From assembly GCF_020037125.1 (NCBI RefSeq), contig NZ_JAIQDG010000055.1, forward strand, positions 1 to 49,300: 49,300 bases of DNA. Reading direction: 5' to 3'. The position numbers and the translations under genes are program-made. The notes beneath the pieces were generated by a model that saw only the letters and a list, made by a program, of their open reading frames with translations, was not told the origin of the DNA and did no database searches. Shown here piece after piece: positions 38,418 to 45,823 of this stretch (within the stretch, counting starts at the first letter, position 1; each line of letters starts with the position of its first letter). Source of the stretch: Myxococcus sp. RHSTA-1-4 (GTDB lineage Bacteria; Myxococcota; Myxococcia; Myxococcales; Myxococcaceae).

Positions 38418-38903
38418 ATGTCCGACACGGTGCCCACGCTCGAACGCCTCCCTCCCAACGCGCTCACGCTCTTCCGCCTGTCGGGGCTCATCCGCATCGC
38501 CGTGTATGGCGTGCTCGGCTCATTCGCGGCGTTCATCCTGTCAAGGACGGGCCTGGGCGGATGGGCCTGGCTGTTCCCCGGGGCGGCGGTGCTGGTATGT
38601 GGCGTGCTCGCCGCCTGGTATCCCCCGCGCGCGCACCAGCGCTGGGGCTGGGCGCTGCGCGAGCATGACCTGCTCATCGCGCACGGCGTGCTGGTGCGGC
38701 GGCTCGTGTCCATCCCCGCGGGCCGCATCCAGCATGTGGACGTGCACCAGGGCCCCATCGAGCGGGCCCTCGGGCTGGCGAGGCTCCAGGTCTACACGGC
38801 CTCCGGAGGTGGAGCGGACGGAGAGATTCCCGGCCTCGCGCGTGAGACGGCGGATGCCCTGCGCGAGAAGCTCGTGCGGCGCGAGGCCGACGATGTCGTC
38901 TGA
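38418..38903 (+). CDS. Membrane protein with bacterial PH domain (YdbS-like)
   Basis: 161 aa, starting at ATG 38418 directly after GGAGGAGG at 38407-38414. The frame opens earlier, but this ribosome site decides the start. Two hydrophobic segments near the N-terminus (about 25-43 and 48-65) anchor it in the membrane. A DUF304/bPH2-type domain follows (WALREHDLLIAHGVLVRR, IPAGRIQHVDVHQGPIER, LGLARLQVYTASGG). Family members are small two-helix membrane proteins, usually encoded beside a longer partner with several such domains, as here. Its C-terminal codons overlap that partner's start by 11 bases, indicating an operon. The YdbS/YdbT pair of Bacillus is linked to resistance to antimicrobial compounds. 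Whether this pair protects against the neighbouring lipopeptide is not shown by the sequence. Confidence 0.88.
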   Translation: MSDTVPTLERLPPNALTLFRLSGLIRIAVYGVLGSFAAFILSRTGLGGWAWLFPGAAVLVCGVLAAWYPPRAHQRWGWALREHDLLIAHGVLVRRLVSIPAGRIQHVDVHQGPIERALGLARLQVYTASGGGADGEIPGLARETADALREKLVRREADDVV

Positions 38904-40479
38904 AACCCCGGCGCCCGTCCCCGAGCCCGAGGAGGTGCCATGGAAGATGCTCAGCCCGAGGGCTCCGCTCGCGGCGCTGTTCCCCATTCTCGGCATCGTG
39001 GTGCGTCCGCTCCTGGGCGCCATCATTCCGGCCTTCTTCATGAAGGGCGGAGGACTTCCCGTCCTCCTCTGGGGCTTCATCTTCCTGTTCGCCGCGGTCA
39101 GCGCCGCCGCGCTGCTCTATGACGTCGCCACGCTGCGCTACCGGGTGGTGGGAGCGCATCTGGAGATCCGCTCCGGCGTCTTCACCAAGACCTCGCGCTT
39201 CATCGAGGCGGCGCGCGTGCAGAACACCGAGGTCCTCCAGCCCTTCGTCTCGAAGCTGCTGGGCCTGGTGGAGCTGAAGGTGGAGACGGCCTCCGGACAG
39301 AAGGCCGAGGGCCACCTGCGCGGGCTCACGCCCCGGGACGCACAGGCGCTCATCGACGCACTGCACGCGGCGCGGGGGCACGAGGCGCCGGCACTCGCTC
39401 CCGCGGGCGCTCCGGGCGCGGCCGAGGGCGAGGTCCTGGCGCGGATGCGGCTGGTGGACCTGCTTCGCTACGGCGCGACGGCCACGGGCCTGGGGGTTCT
39501 CGCCGTGGTGATGGGCGCCCTCAACGAGCTGGTGGAAGCCTTCCACGAGTGGATGCTGCCGTGGATGTCGGCGCGGTGGGCGGCGCTGGCGAAGCCCGGG
39601 ATGGGCTGGGCCTCCGCCGTCCTGGTCGTCCTCGCGGGGCTGCTCGTCCTCTGGCTGGTGAACGTGGTGCTGGCCGTCCTGCGGTTCCATGGCTTCCGCC
39701 TCGTGGATACCGGGAGGCACTTCCGCGCCATGGGCGGCCTCTTCACGAGCCGGCAGGTGACGGTGCGGCGCGAGCGAATCCAGCAGGTCGTGCTGGACGA
39801 GCCCCTCCTGCGCCGTTGGCTCGGCTTTGGCTCCGTGGAGGTGGAGACGGCCGGGGTGCGCGCCGGACGGGAGCCGGCCGAGCGCGCCGAGCTGGTGGTG
39901 CCGGTGGTGCCCTCCGACCGGATGGAGGCGCTCGTGGAGCGGCTCATCCCGGGACTGCCGGCCACCCTGGGCGCGCTGTCCCTGCGCCCCGCGCACCCGA
40001 AATCGCTCCTGCGCGCGCGAATCCGCTCGGTGGGGGTGAGTGTCCTGGTGGCCACGCCCGCGACCTTCCTCCTCTGGCCCTGGGGCGTGCTCGCCTGGGC
40101 GCTGCTCCCGCTCCAGCTCGTGGGCGCCTGGTTCGACTGGCGCTTCCAGGGCTGGCTCATCACCGAGGGCCTCGTGGTGGTCCGGCAGGGCTTCTGGCGC
40201 AGGCGCACCACGGTGCTCCAGCGCTCGCGCATCCAGTCGGTGAAGGCCGTGCAGGGACCGCTGGAGCGCGGCTACGGCATCGGACACGTCCAGGTGGCCG
40301 TCGCGGGCTCGCACGTCATCCTGCCCTGTGTGAGCTGGGACGAGGCCTGGCGGCTCATCGACGCCCTCCCCTCGCCGAGGCGCATCCGCCAACCCCCACC
40401 CGGAGTGCGGGACCTCCCGGGGGCCGCGGATGGGGGAACGCCCTCCGCACCGGACGCGGGAAGCATCGGCTGCAAGTGA
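38893..40479 (+). CDS. Multi-spanning membrane protein with three bacterial PH domains (YdbT-like)
   Basis: 528 aa, starting at ATG 38893, which overlaps the end of the smaller PH protein gene. Hydrophobic segments precede each soluble domain: about 28-80 (two segments), two around 195-260 and two around 380-410. Three DUF304/bPH2 repeats follow the common pattern: about 83-155 (YRVVGAHLEIRSGVFTK, RVQNTEVLQP), about 275-340 (HFRAMGGLFTSRQVTVRRE, IQQVVLDEPLL) and about 415-500 (LVVVRQGFWRRRTTVLQ, RIQSVKAVQGPLERGYG). Length and repeat number fit YdbT-type proteins. Molecular function is not established for this family. The pair probably forms one membrane complex. Confidence 0.88.
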   Translation: MSSETPAPVPEPEEVPWKMLSPRAPLAALFPILGIVVRPLLGAIIPAFFMKGGGLPVLLWGFIFLFAAVSAAALLYDVATLRYRVVGAHLEIRSGVFTKTSRFIEAARVQNTEVLQPFVSKLLGLVELKVETASGQKAEGHLRGLTPRDAQALIDALHAARGHEAPALAPAGAPGAAEGEVLARMRLVDLLRYGATATGLGVLAVVMGALNELVEAFHEWMLPWMSARWAALAKPGMGWASAVLVVLAGLLVLWLVNVVLAVLRFHGFRLVDTGRHFRAMGGLFTSRQVTVRRERIQQVVLDEPLLRRWLGFGSVEVETAGVRAGREPAERAELVVPVVPSDRMEALVERLIPGLPATLGALSLRPAHPKSLLRARIRSVGVSVLVATPATFLLWPWGVLAWALLPLQLVGAWFDWRFQGWLITEGLVVVRQGFWRRRTTVLQRSRIQSVKAVQGPLERGYGIGHVQVAVAGSHVILPCVSWDEAWRLIDALPSPRRIRQPPPGVRDLPGAADGGTPSAPDAGSIGCK

Positions 40480-40493
40480 ATCGCCCTTCCGCC

Positions 40494-40499
40494 TATACT
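40494..40499 (+). promoter_or_regulatory. Possible -10 element TATACT upstream of the FadL-like gene
   Basis: The 149-base gap before the FadL-like gene holds TATACT at 40494-40499, a close match to a vegetative -10 box, 130 bases before the start codon. No convincing -35 box lies 16-18 bases upstream. Nothing else was recognised in the gap. Confidence 0.3.
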
Positions 40500-40628
40500 C
40501 ACGCCTCCCCGAGTGACCCCCTCCGCCCGGATGGCGCTTCCCGGAAATGGGATTGGGTCACCCGCTTCGGCGCGGCACAAAAAACGACGGCGCCGAAATC
40601 GATGGCCCGGCCAGACGAAATGCACACC

Positions 40629-41822
40629 ATGAAGAAGACGCTCTCCCTTGTGACGCTGCTCGCCGCGGGTGCCACCCAGGCCGCGGGCTTCCAGATCGAC
40701 ACCCAAAGCGCGCGCTCGACGGGCATGGGCAATGCGTCCACCGCCGCGCTGGACGACTCGTCGGCCATCTACTCCAACGCCGCCAACATCCTCGGCGTGA
40801 AGAAGCTGGACATCACCGTCGGCGACACCGGCATCCTCCCCTTCATCGAGTTCACCCCGACGGACGGGGCGGCGCAGGGGCAGAAGATGACGCTGTCTCC
40901 CCCGCCCCACGTCTTCGTCGTCTACCGGCCCTTCGAGAAGGCGGCGTTCGGCCTGGGCGCGTACACGCCCTACGGCGCGCGCAGCCGCTGGGAGGATGAC
41001 TTCGTGGGCCGCTTCAAGGGCCGCGAGTCGAGCCTGGCGGCGTACTACATCAACCCCACGTTCGCGTATCAGCTCCACGAGTACTTCCGGCTGGGCGTGG
41101 GCGTGGACGTCGTGCGCACCACGGTGGAGCTGAAGCGCTCCATCAACTTCGTGGAGAGCGAGGGCGGCGTCCACCTGGGCGGCGCGGCCTGGGGCGTGGG
41201 CTTCAACGCGGGCTTCCAGGCGGTGCTGCTGCCCGGGGAGCTGACGGCCGGCGTCCACTACCGCAGCGCCGTGTCCACGAAGTACGAGGGCCTGGCGGAC
41301 TTCCAGAACATCCCCCAGCAGTTCCAGGCGCGCATGCTGGACCAGCGCGTGGAGGCGGACGTGAAGTTCCCCGCGACGCTGTCGCTGGGGCTCGCGGCCA
41401 CGCCCATGGAGAACCTGACGCTCGCGTTCGACGTCCAGATGGTGGACTGGGCCAGCATGAAGGAGCTGACCATCCAGTTCCCGGACAACCCCGCGCTGAA
41501 CAACCCGGTGGAAAAGCGGTGGGTGGCGAAGGCCAAGTACCACCTGGGCGCGGAGTACACCCTGCGGCCGGAGCTGCAGGTGCGCGCGGGCTTCGTGGTG
41601 GACCTGTCGCCCAGCCCGGCCGAGACGCTCACGCCGGACCTGCCGGACGCCGACCGCTACAAGTTCTCCCTGGGCGCGGGCTACGCGATGGGCAACCTGC
41701 GCGCGGACGCGGCCTACCAGCTCGTGCTCCTCGCGAGCACGGAGAGCACGGGAGCCGGTCTCGACGGCACGTACTCCGGCACCGCGCACGTGCTCGGGGT
41801 GACGCTGGGCTACTCGCTGTAG
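40629..41822 (+). CDS. FadL/OmpP1/TodX-family outer-membrane transporter
   Basis: 397 aa beta-barrel protein expected to carry hydrophobic compounds such as long-chain fatty acids across the outer membrane. The start ATG 40629 is chosen because MKKTLSLVTLLAAGATQA is a clear signal peptide cleaved near residue 19-20. An in-frame ATG lies three codons upstream, and the ribosome site is weak for both. The mature end AGFQIDTQSARSTGMGNAST matches the FadL hatch start. Later landmarks are LDDSSAIYSNAAN, ALGAYTPYG-like LGAYTPYGARSRW, alternating hydrophobic barrel strands, and a C-terminus of VLGVTLGYSL. It lies between two FAAL-started synthetase operons, so it could supply fatty acids or handle lipopeptide, but a general lipid role is equally possible. 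Confidence 0.9.
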   Translation: MKKTLSLVTLLAAGATQAAGFQIDTQSARSTGMGNASTAALDDSSAIYSNAANILGVKKLDITVGDTGILPFIEFTPTDGAAQGQKMTLSPPPHVFVVYRPFEKAAFGLGAYTPYGARSRWEDDFVGRFKGRESSLAAYYINPTFAYQLHEYFRLGVGVDVVRTTVELKRSINFVESEGGVHLGGAAWGVGFNAGFQAVLLPGELTAGVHYRSAVSTKYEGLADFQNIPQQFQARMLDQRVEADVKFPATLSLGLAATPMENLTLAFDVQMVDWASMKELTIQFPDNPALNNPVEKRWVAKAKYHLGAEYTLRPELQVRAGFVVDLSPSPAETLTPDLPDADRYKFSLGAGYAMGNLRADAAYQLVLLASTESTGAGLDGTYSGTAHVLGVTLGYSL

Positions 41823-41841
41823 GTGCCTCGGGAGGGCGTGC

Positions 41842-42522
41842 TCACTCCGTTTCCCGCCCCAGGCGCTCGGGGTGGACCAGGGTGATGCGCCCTCCCTCGT
41901 AGGCCAGCAGGCCCTCGCGGACGTAGAAGCGCAGCCACTTGTTGGTGCTCTCGCGGGTGAGGCCGCAGAGGTTGGCCAGCTCCGTCTGGGTGAGCTTCTG
42001 GGGAATGACGACACCCTCGGCGCCCGGCTGGCCCTGGTTGCGCGCCAGCTCGAGGAGGACGCGTACCAGGCGCGCCCGCGCATCCAGGAAGGTGGTGTCG
42101 TGCACCAGTTGCGTGACGTGCCGCACCAGCCGGCTCAGGTTGGCCAGCAGCCCCAGGGCCACCTTGGGACGGGCGTCCAGGTACCTGCGGAAGTCCTCCC
42201 GCCGGATGGTCAGCAGGTCCGACTCCTCGCGCGCGACGGCGTCCGTGGAGCGGGGCTCTCCATCCAACAGCGCCAGCTCTCCGAAGAAGTCCCCTCGGTC
42301 GAGCAGCGCCAGGATGACCTCCTTGCCATCCGGTGAGCCGAGGCGGATGGCCACCTGCCCCTTGCGGATGATGTAGAGGGACGTGCCCACGTCTCCCTGG
42401 TGGAAGATGACCTCCCCCTTCGCATAGCGCCGGGTTCGGAGAAGCGCGGACAGGTGCTCGAGGTCGTCGCCCTCGAGCTGCTCGAAGATGGAGACCTGGT
42501 TCAGGAGCTGCGCGTAGGACAC
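41842..42522 (-). CDS. Crp/Fnr-family transcription regulator
   Basis: 226 aa, starting at GTG 42520-42522 behind a GAGGGGGG ribosome site. The N-terminal cyclic-nucleotide fold (about 12-125) has FFGELALLDGEPRST, with Gly81-Glu82 and Arg91-Ser92 matching the phosphate-binding cassette of E. coli CRP. A long dimer helix follows (about 126-150). The winged HTH spans about 177-206 (LTQTELANLCGLTRESTNKW). Its recognition helix keeps the Arg-Glu pair (190-191) that reads TGTGA in CRP, with Lys in place of the later Arg. There are no Fnr-type cysteines for an iron-sulfur cluster. It converges with the FadL-like gene (19-base gap) and diverges from the TPR gene; a perfect CRP-type site lies between. 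Likely cAMP-responsive and perhaps autoregulated; the adenine-binding residues of the dimer helix are not clear. Confidence 0.92.
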   Translation of the reverse strand: MSYAQLLNQVSIFEQLEGDDLEHLSALLRTRRYAKGEVIFHQGDVGTSLYIIRKGQVAIRLGSPDGKEVILALLDRGDFFGELALLDGEPRSTDAVAREESDLLTIRREDFRRYLDARPKVALGLLANLSRLVRHVTQLVHDTTFLDARARLVRVLLELARNQGQPGAEGVVIPQKLTQTELANLCGLTRESTNKWLRFYVREGLLAYEGGRITLVHPERLGRETE

Positions 42523-42602
42523 GGAGTCACCCCCCTCGAAGCAGCATGTGAGGTGAAGCGATTCGAGATCAACGCCTTTCCGGTTTCTACGCTGTAGCTG
42601 CT

Positions 42603-42613
42603 TTCACCGTGAA
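42603..42613. promoter_or_regulatory. Palindrome TTCACCGTGAA next to the CRP-type site
   Basis: Perfect 5-base arms around one base. It lies just left of the CRP-type site and shares its GTGA/TCAC halves. The flanking AGCTGCTTTCAC (42596-42607) and AGCTGCTTCAC (42620-42630) form an imperfect direct repeat, so a second binding site is possible. Confidence 0.45.
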
Positions 42614-42614
42614 C

Positions 42615-42632
42615 CTGTGAGCTGCTTCACAG
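42615..42632. promoter_or_regulatory. Consensus CRP-type operator CTGTGA-N6-TCACAG
   Basis: TGTGA at 42616-42620, GCTGCT spacer, TCACA at 42627-42631, with matching C and G outside. This equals the E. coli CRP consensus TGTGA-N6-TCACA. It sits about 95 bases before the GTG of the Crp/Fnr gene and 64 bases before the ATG of the TPR gene. Confidence 0.75.
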
Positions 42633-42695
42633 CCGGGCTCCTTGTCCGGGCCTAACGTGACGGTCAACCTCGCAGTGGATGACCGGATACGCACC

Positions 42696-43646
42696 ATGCC
42701 CGGAAAGAATGCATCGGCGTCTCTCGATTCCCCATCCCCCGCCTCCGCCAGGGAAGCCCCGGCCACGGCCGTGCTGCGCGAGGCGAGGAACCGCGGCACC
42801 GACATGCTGGTCGCGGGAGACCTGGAGGCGGCGCTCACCGCCTTCCAGGAGGCCGTGAAGGTGGCACCGGAAGAGCCGTCGTGCCGGCAGAAGGTCGCCG
42901 AGGTCCTGCAGCGGCTGGGCCGGACGCGTGGCGCCATCGCCGAGTACGAGGCGGCCGCCAGGGCCTGGGAGAAGCTGGGGTGGACGCTGCGCGCCATCGC
43001 GCTGTGCAAGGTCATCCTCCAGCTCGACCCGGACCACGGGCGTGCCCACGCGCTCCTGGTGGAGCTGCGTGCCCGTCGCGGACTGCCCCTGCCCGGCGCC
43101 GCGGCCGGGAAGAGCGCCGCCGCGCCCCCGGTGACGCCGCCCGCCGAGGCTCCCGTCAAGGCGCGGAGCGCGGACGTGGTCGCCCATCTGGTGCGCAGCA
43201 GCCCCCTCTTCTCCCGGCTGCGGCGGCCCCTGCTCCAGACGGTGCGGGACGCCTTCACGCCGTGCACGGTGGACGCGGGGGAGCAGGTCCTCACGCGGGG
43301 ACAGCCCGCCCAGGCCCTCTACCTCCTCCTGCGCGGGCGCTGCACCGTGTTCCACCAGCACGTGGACGGCCATGAGACGCCCTACCCGGACCTGGTCGAG
43401 GGCGACGTCTTCGGAGAAGTCTCGCTGCTGCGCAGCAAGCTGGTGACGGCCTCCGTGCGGGCCGCGACGCCCTGCCTGTTGCTGAAGCTGGAGCGAAGCG
43501 CCTTCGAGCAGCTCCTCGACGCGGAACCGGAGCTGCGCCGCGAGCTGCAGCGCATGGGCGCCGAGCGGCTGTGGCGCACCACCCGGCTGCTGACCGGGCG
43601 GCCCCCCGAGGCCGCCCACGAGGGGGAGCCTCACCGGCCCGGATGA
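42696..43646 (+). CDS. TPR protein with C-terminal cyclic-nucleotide-binding-like domain
   Basis: 316 aa from ATG 42696. Earlier TTG and GTG codons are in frame but overlap the operator region, and the ribosome site is weak. Residues about 22-130 form three TPR-like helix pairs (GDLEAALTAFQEAVKVAP, GRTRGAIAEYEAAARAW, AIALCKVILQLDPDHGRA). A Pro/Ala-rich linker (131-157) leads to a cyclic-nucleotide-binding fold at about 168-290 (LYLLLRGRCTVF, GDVFGEVSLL). In that fold Gly-Glu (240-241) is kept, but the Arg that normally holds the phosphate is missing (KLVTASV), so ligand binding is doubtful. There is no DNA-binding domain. It may act as a protein-interaction partner in the cAMP unit with the divergent Crp-like gene and the downstream cyclase. 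A strong hairpin follows the stop codon. Confidence 0.85.
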   Translation: MPGKNASASLDSPSPASAREAPATAVLREARNRGTDMLVAGDLEAALTAFQEAVKVAPEEPSCRQKVAEVLQRLGRTRGAIAEYEAAARAWEKLGWTLRAIALCKVILQLDPDHGRAHALLVELRARRGLPLPGAAAGKSAAAPPVTPPAEAPVKARSADVVAHLVRSSPLFSRLRRPLLQTVRDAFTPCTVDAGEQVLTRGQPAQALYLLLRGRCTVFHQHVDGHETPYPDLVEGDVFGEVSLLRSKLVTASVRAATPCLLLKLERSAFEQLLDAEPELRRELQRMGAERLWRTTRLLTGRPPEAAHEGEPHRPG

Positions 43647-43688
43647 CCGGCGAAGCCGGGTCCCCGTGGACCGGGACGATCCGGCCAT

Positions 43689-43731
43689 CCGGTGGGGCTC
43701 CCCGTCAGGCCCCCTCGGGGAGCCCCACCGG
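43689..43731 (+). terminator. Strong hairpin between the TPR and cyclase genes
   Basis: Perfect 16-bp arms, CCGGTGGGGCTCCCCG at 43689-43704 and its complement at 43716-43731, around an 11-base loop. It lies 42 bases after the TPR stop codon. No T-run follows, so it may be a factor-assisted terminator or an RNA-stabilising structure rather than a classical intrinsic terminator. Confidence 0.6.
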
Positions 43732-43801
43732 TCGCTTGTGCTAGAGAAGGCCTTGGACGGGCCACCGGGTGGCGGCGTGGCCATGCGCACGGGAGGGTGC
43801 G

Positions 43802-45388
43802 GTGCAGACTCTGCAGGTCGTCATGAACCCGGGGCTCCCTGACGAGCAGGTCTTCCCGCTGGGAGAAGGCATCACCCTCATCGGGCGTGACGTGGAGAAC
43901 CAGATCTCCATCCTGGACAAGAGCCTCTCCCGCCAGCATGCCCGGATTGCGACCGCCGGCGGCAAGGTGGTGCTGACGGACCTGCAGAGCAAGAACGGCA
44001 CGTTCGTCGGAGGCGCCCGCATCACCAGCCGCGAGCTCCACCCCGGCGACACCTTCACCTGCGGGGCCGTCACCTTCCGCCTGCTCCGGGTGGCGGAGCC
44101 GTCCGTCAACCCCACGATGACGCATGAGTCCCGGGCGTTCTCCCAGGTCTCCTTGCAGGAGATTCTGGGCACCCAGGACAGCAGCCGGTCCTCGGCGCTC
44201 AAGCTGGGCACCACGAGCTCGGCGGAGCGGGACCGGGACAAGCTGCAGATCCTCCTCAAGGTCAGCCAGTTCCTCTCTTCACCGGGCACCATCGACAACC
44301 TGATGGAGCGCTCGCTGGAGCTGGTGTTCCAGGTGCTCGAGGCGGACCGCGCCGTCATCCTCCTGGTGGACCCGGGCAACGGCGTGCTGCGGCCCCGCGT
44401 CGCGCGGACCTCGGAAGGCTCCAGGGACCTGGCCCACGTCTACAGCCGGCACATCGCCAGCTATGTGCAGCGCCATGGCGTGGCGGCCCTCTTCGCCGAC
44501 GCGCGGCTGGACCCACGCCTGGACACGGCCGAGTCCGTCGTGCAGCAGTCCATCTACGCGGCCATGTGCGCGCCGCTCAAGGGACGCGAGGAGCTGCTGG
44601 GGGTGCTCTACCTGGACAACCTCCGGCGCCCGGAGCGCTTCTCGCAGGAGGACCTCGAGTTCCTGTCGTCCTTCGCCAACCAGGTGGGCATCGCGCTGGA
44701 GAACTCGATGCTCTACCAGCGCATCGAGCAGGAGGCCGTCCGCCGAAACAACTACCAGCGCTTCTTTCCGCCCAGCGCCCTCGCGCGGCTGGAGCAGTCC
44801 TCCTCCGTCATCGAGCTGGGCGCGAAGGAGGCCGAGGTGACGACGCTCTTCTCGGACATCTGCGGCTTCACGAACCTGTCCTCGCGGATGCGGCCCGGAG
44901 AGGTGGTGGACATGCTCAATGCCTACTTCCCCACCATGGCGGACATCGTGTTCGAGCAGGAAGGAACGCTCGAGAAGTACATCGGTGACGCCCTGATGGC
45001 CACGTGGGGCGCGCCGTTCTCACATCCGGACGACGCCGACCGCGCGCTGCGCGCGGCCGTGCGGATGCAGCAGGCGCTTCAGCGGCTCAACGAGCACCGG
45101 AGCGAACAGCGCCAGGAAGCGCTCCAGATCCACATCGGGCTGAACAGCGGCCCGGTGGCGGCCGGCAACATCGGCTCCCAGCGCTTCCTCCAGTACGCCA
45201 CCATCGGCGACACCACCAATGTCGCCAGCCGCGTCTGCGGTGCGGCCGGCCCGGGGGAGATCCTGATCACCCAGAGCACTCGTGATCGGCTGGCGGATCG
45301 CCGCTGGAAGCTGGAGCTCCTGCCTCCCACCCCGGTCAAGGGGAAGGACGCGCCCCTGACGCTCTACCGGGTGCACTGGGACGTGTGA
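43802..45388 (+). CDS. FHA-GAF-class III adenylate cyclase
   Basis: 528 aa from GTG 43802, preceded by GGGAGG at 43791-43796; the frame opens 11 codons earlier without such a site. FHA domain at about 17-95 (IGRD, SRQHA, KNGTF), a phosphothreonine-binding module. GAF domain at about 150-305 (RSLELVFQVLEADRAVILLVD, VLYLDNLRRPERFSQEDLEFL). Class III cyclase domain at about 342-525. Its metal-binding Asp352 (FSDICGFT) and Asp396 (YIGDALMATWG), adenine-selecting Lys392 and Asp470, and transition-state Asn473 and Arg477 (GDTTNVASR) are all present, so cAMP production is predicted. It has no membrane segment. The position two genes from a Crp-type regulator fits a local cAMP circuit, with FHA and GAF as inputs from kinases or small ligands. 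Confidence 0.94.
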   Translation: MQTLQVVMNPGLPDEQVFPLGEGITLIGRDVENQISILDKSLSRQHARIATAGGKVVLTDLQSKNGTFVGGARITSRELHPGDTFTCGAVTFRLLRVAEPSVNPTMTHESRAFSQVSLQEILGTQDSSRSSALKLGTTSSAERDRDKLQILLKVSQFLSSPGTIDNLMERSLELVFQVLEADRAVILLVDPGNGVLRPRVARTSEGSRDLAHVYSRHIASYVQRHGVAALFADARLDPRLDTAESVVQQSIYAAMCAPLKGREELLGVLYLDNLRRPERFSQEDLEFLSSFANQVGIALENSMLYQRIEQEAVRRNNYQRFFPPSALARLEQSSSVIELGAKEAEVTTLFSDICGFTNLSSRMRPGEVVDMLNAYFPTMADIVFEQEGTLEKYIGDALMATWGAPFSHPDDADRALRAAVRMQQALQRLNEHRSEQRQEALQIHIGLNSGPVAAGNIGSQRFLQYATIGDTTNVASRVCGAAGPGEILITQSTRDRLADRRWKLELLPPTPVKGKDAPLTLYRVHWDV

Positions 45389-45823
45389 GCCCCTCCGACC
45401 CCTTGTGACGTCTCAAAGGCCAATGATTCAAGGCACATAGCCACCTCACCTGGTCGCCTGCCCACCGGGAAACATTGAAAAACAGGGAATAAAACAACGG
45501 CCCCGGCCGCTTCCCTCCCTCGTCTTCAAGGGAGCCTCGGATCATCCGTCTACCCGTAGACGTGTGGTATGAAGCTGCTGACCATTCGATCCGGCTCGTT
45601 GGGCATTTGAGACTTCTTCTTTCGACAGGTTCTGCTCCGTCCTCGCGGCGGAGCTGTTCTGGGGCATTGACCGCGGACCCGCGCTAGCGCGGCGACCCGT
45701 CATCCGCTCCACCTCCCTGCGTCCCATGCTCTCCGCGCCTCGCATGCCTCGGCTTTCCGCTTTCAACGCAGCTTTCCCGCTACATCGCGCGGCCCCACGA
45801 ACCGCGCCTCGAGGGAATCGGTG
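45389..45823 (+). other. 435-base intergenic region before the second FAAL-NRPS gene
   Basis: No gene was recognised. It holds short inverted repeats (CGGCC-CC-GGCCG at 45498-45509; CTCCCT-N8-AGGGAG at 45515-45534) that might end the cyclase transcript. The palindrome at 45547-45562 is followed by an extended -10-like TGGTATGAA at 45565-45573. The stretch 45480-45620 is lower in GC than its neighbours, as expected for a promoter. A ribosome site GAGGG is at 45811-45815. Confidence 0.6.
45547..45562 (+). promoter_or_regulatory. 16-bp palindrome with adjoining extended -10-like sequence
   Basis: CGTCTAC-CC-GTAGACG has perfect 7-base arms. TGGTATGAA (45565-45573) resembles an extended -10 element and starts three bases after the palindrome, so a bound factor would overlap the promoter. 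It lies about 260 bases upstream of the second FAAL-NRPS start. Confidence 0.4.

Noticed and set aside
38179..38892. N-terminal extension of the larger PH-domain frame
   Set aside because: The upstream codons overlap the smaller PH gene out of frame and encode Arg/Ser/Cys-rich sequence. The membrane protein begins at 38893.
39549..40628. N-terminal extension of the FadL-like frame
   Set aside because: The upstream in-frame codons overlap the PH-domain gene in another frame. The signal peptide begins at 40629.
45471..45503. TTGAAA at 45475-45480 as a -35 box
   Set aside because: No acceptable -10 box lies 15-19 bases downstream, where the sequence is AACAACGGCCCC-like.
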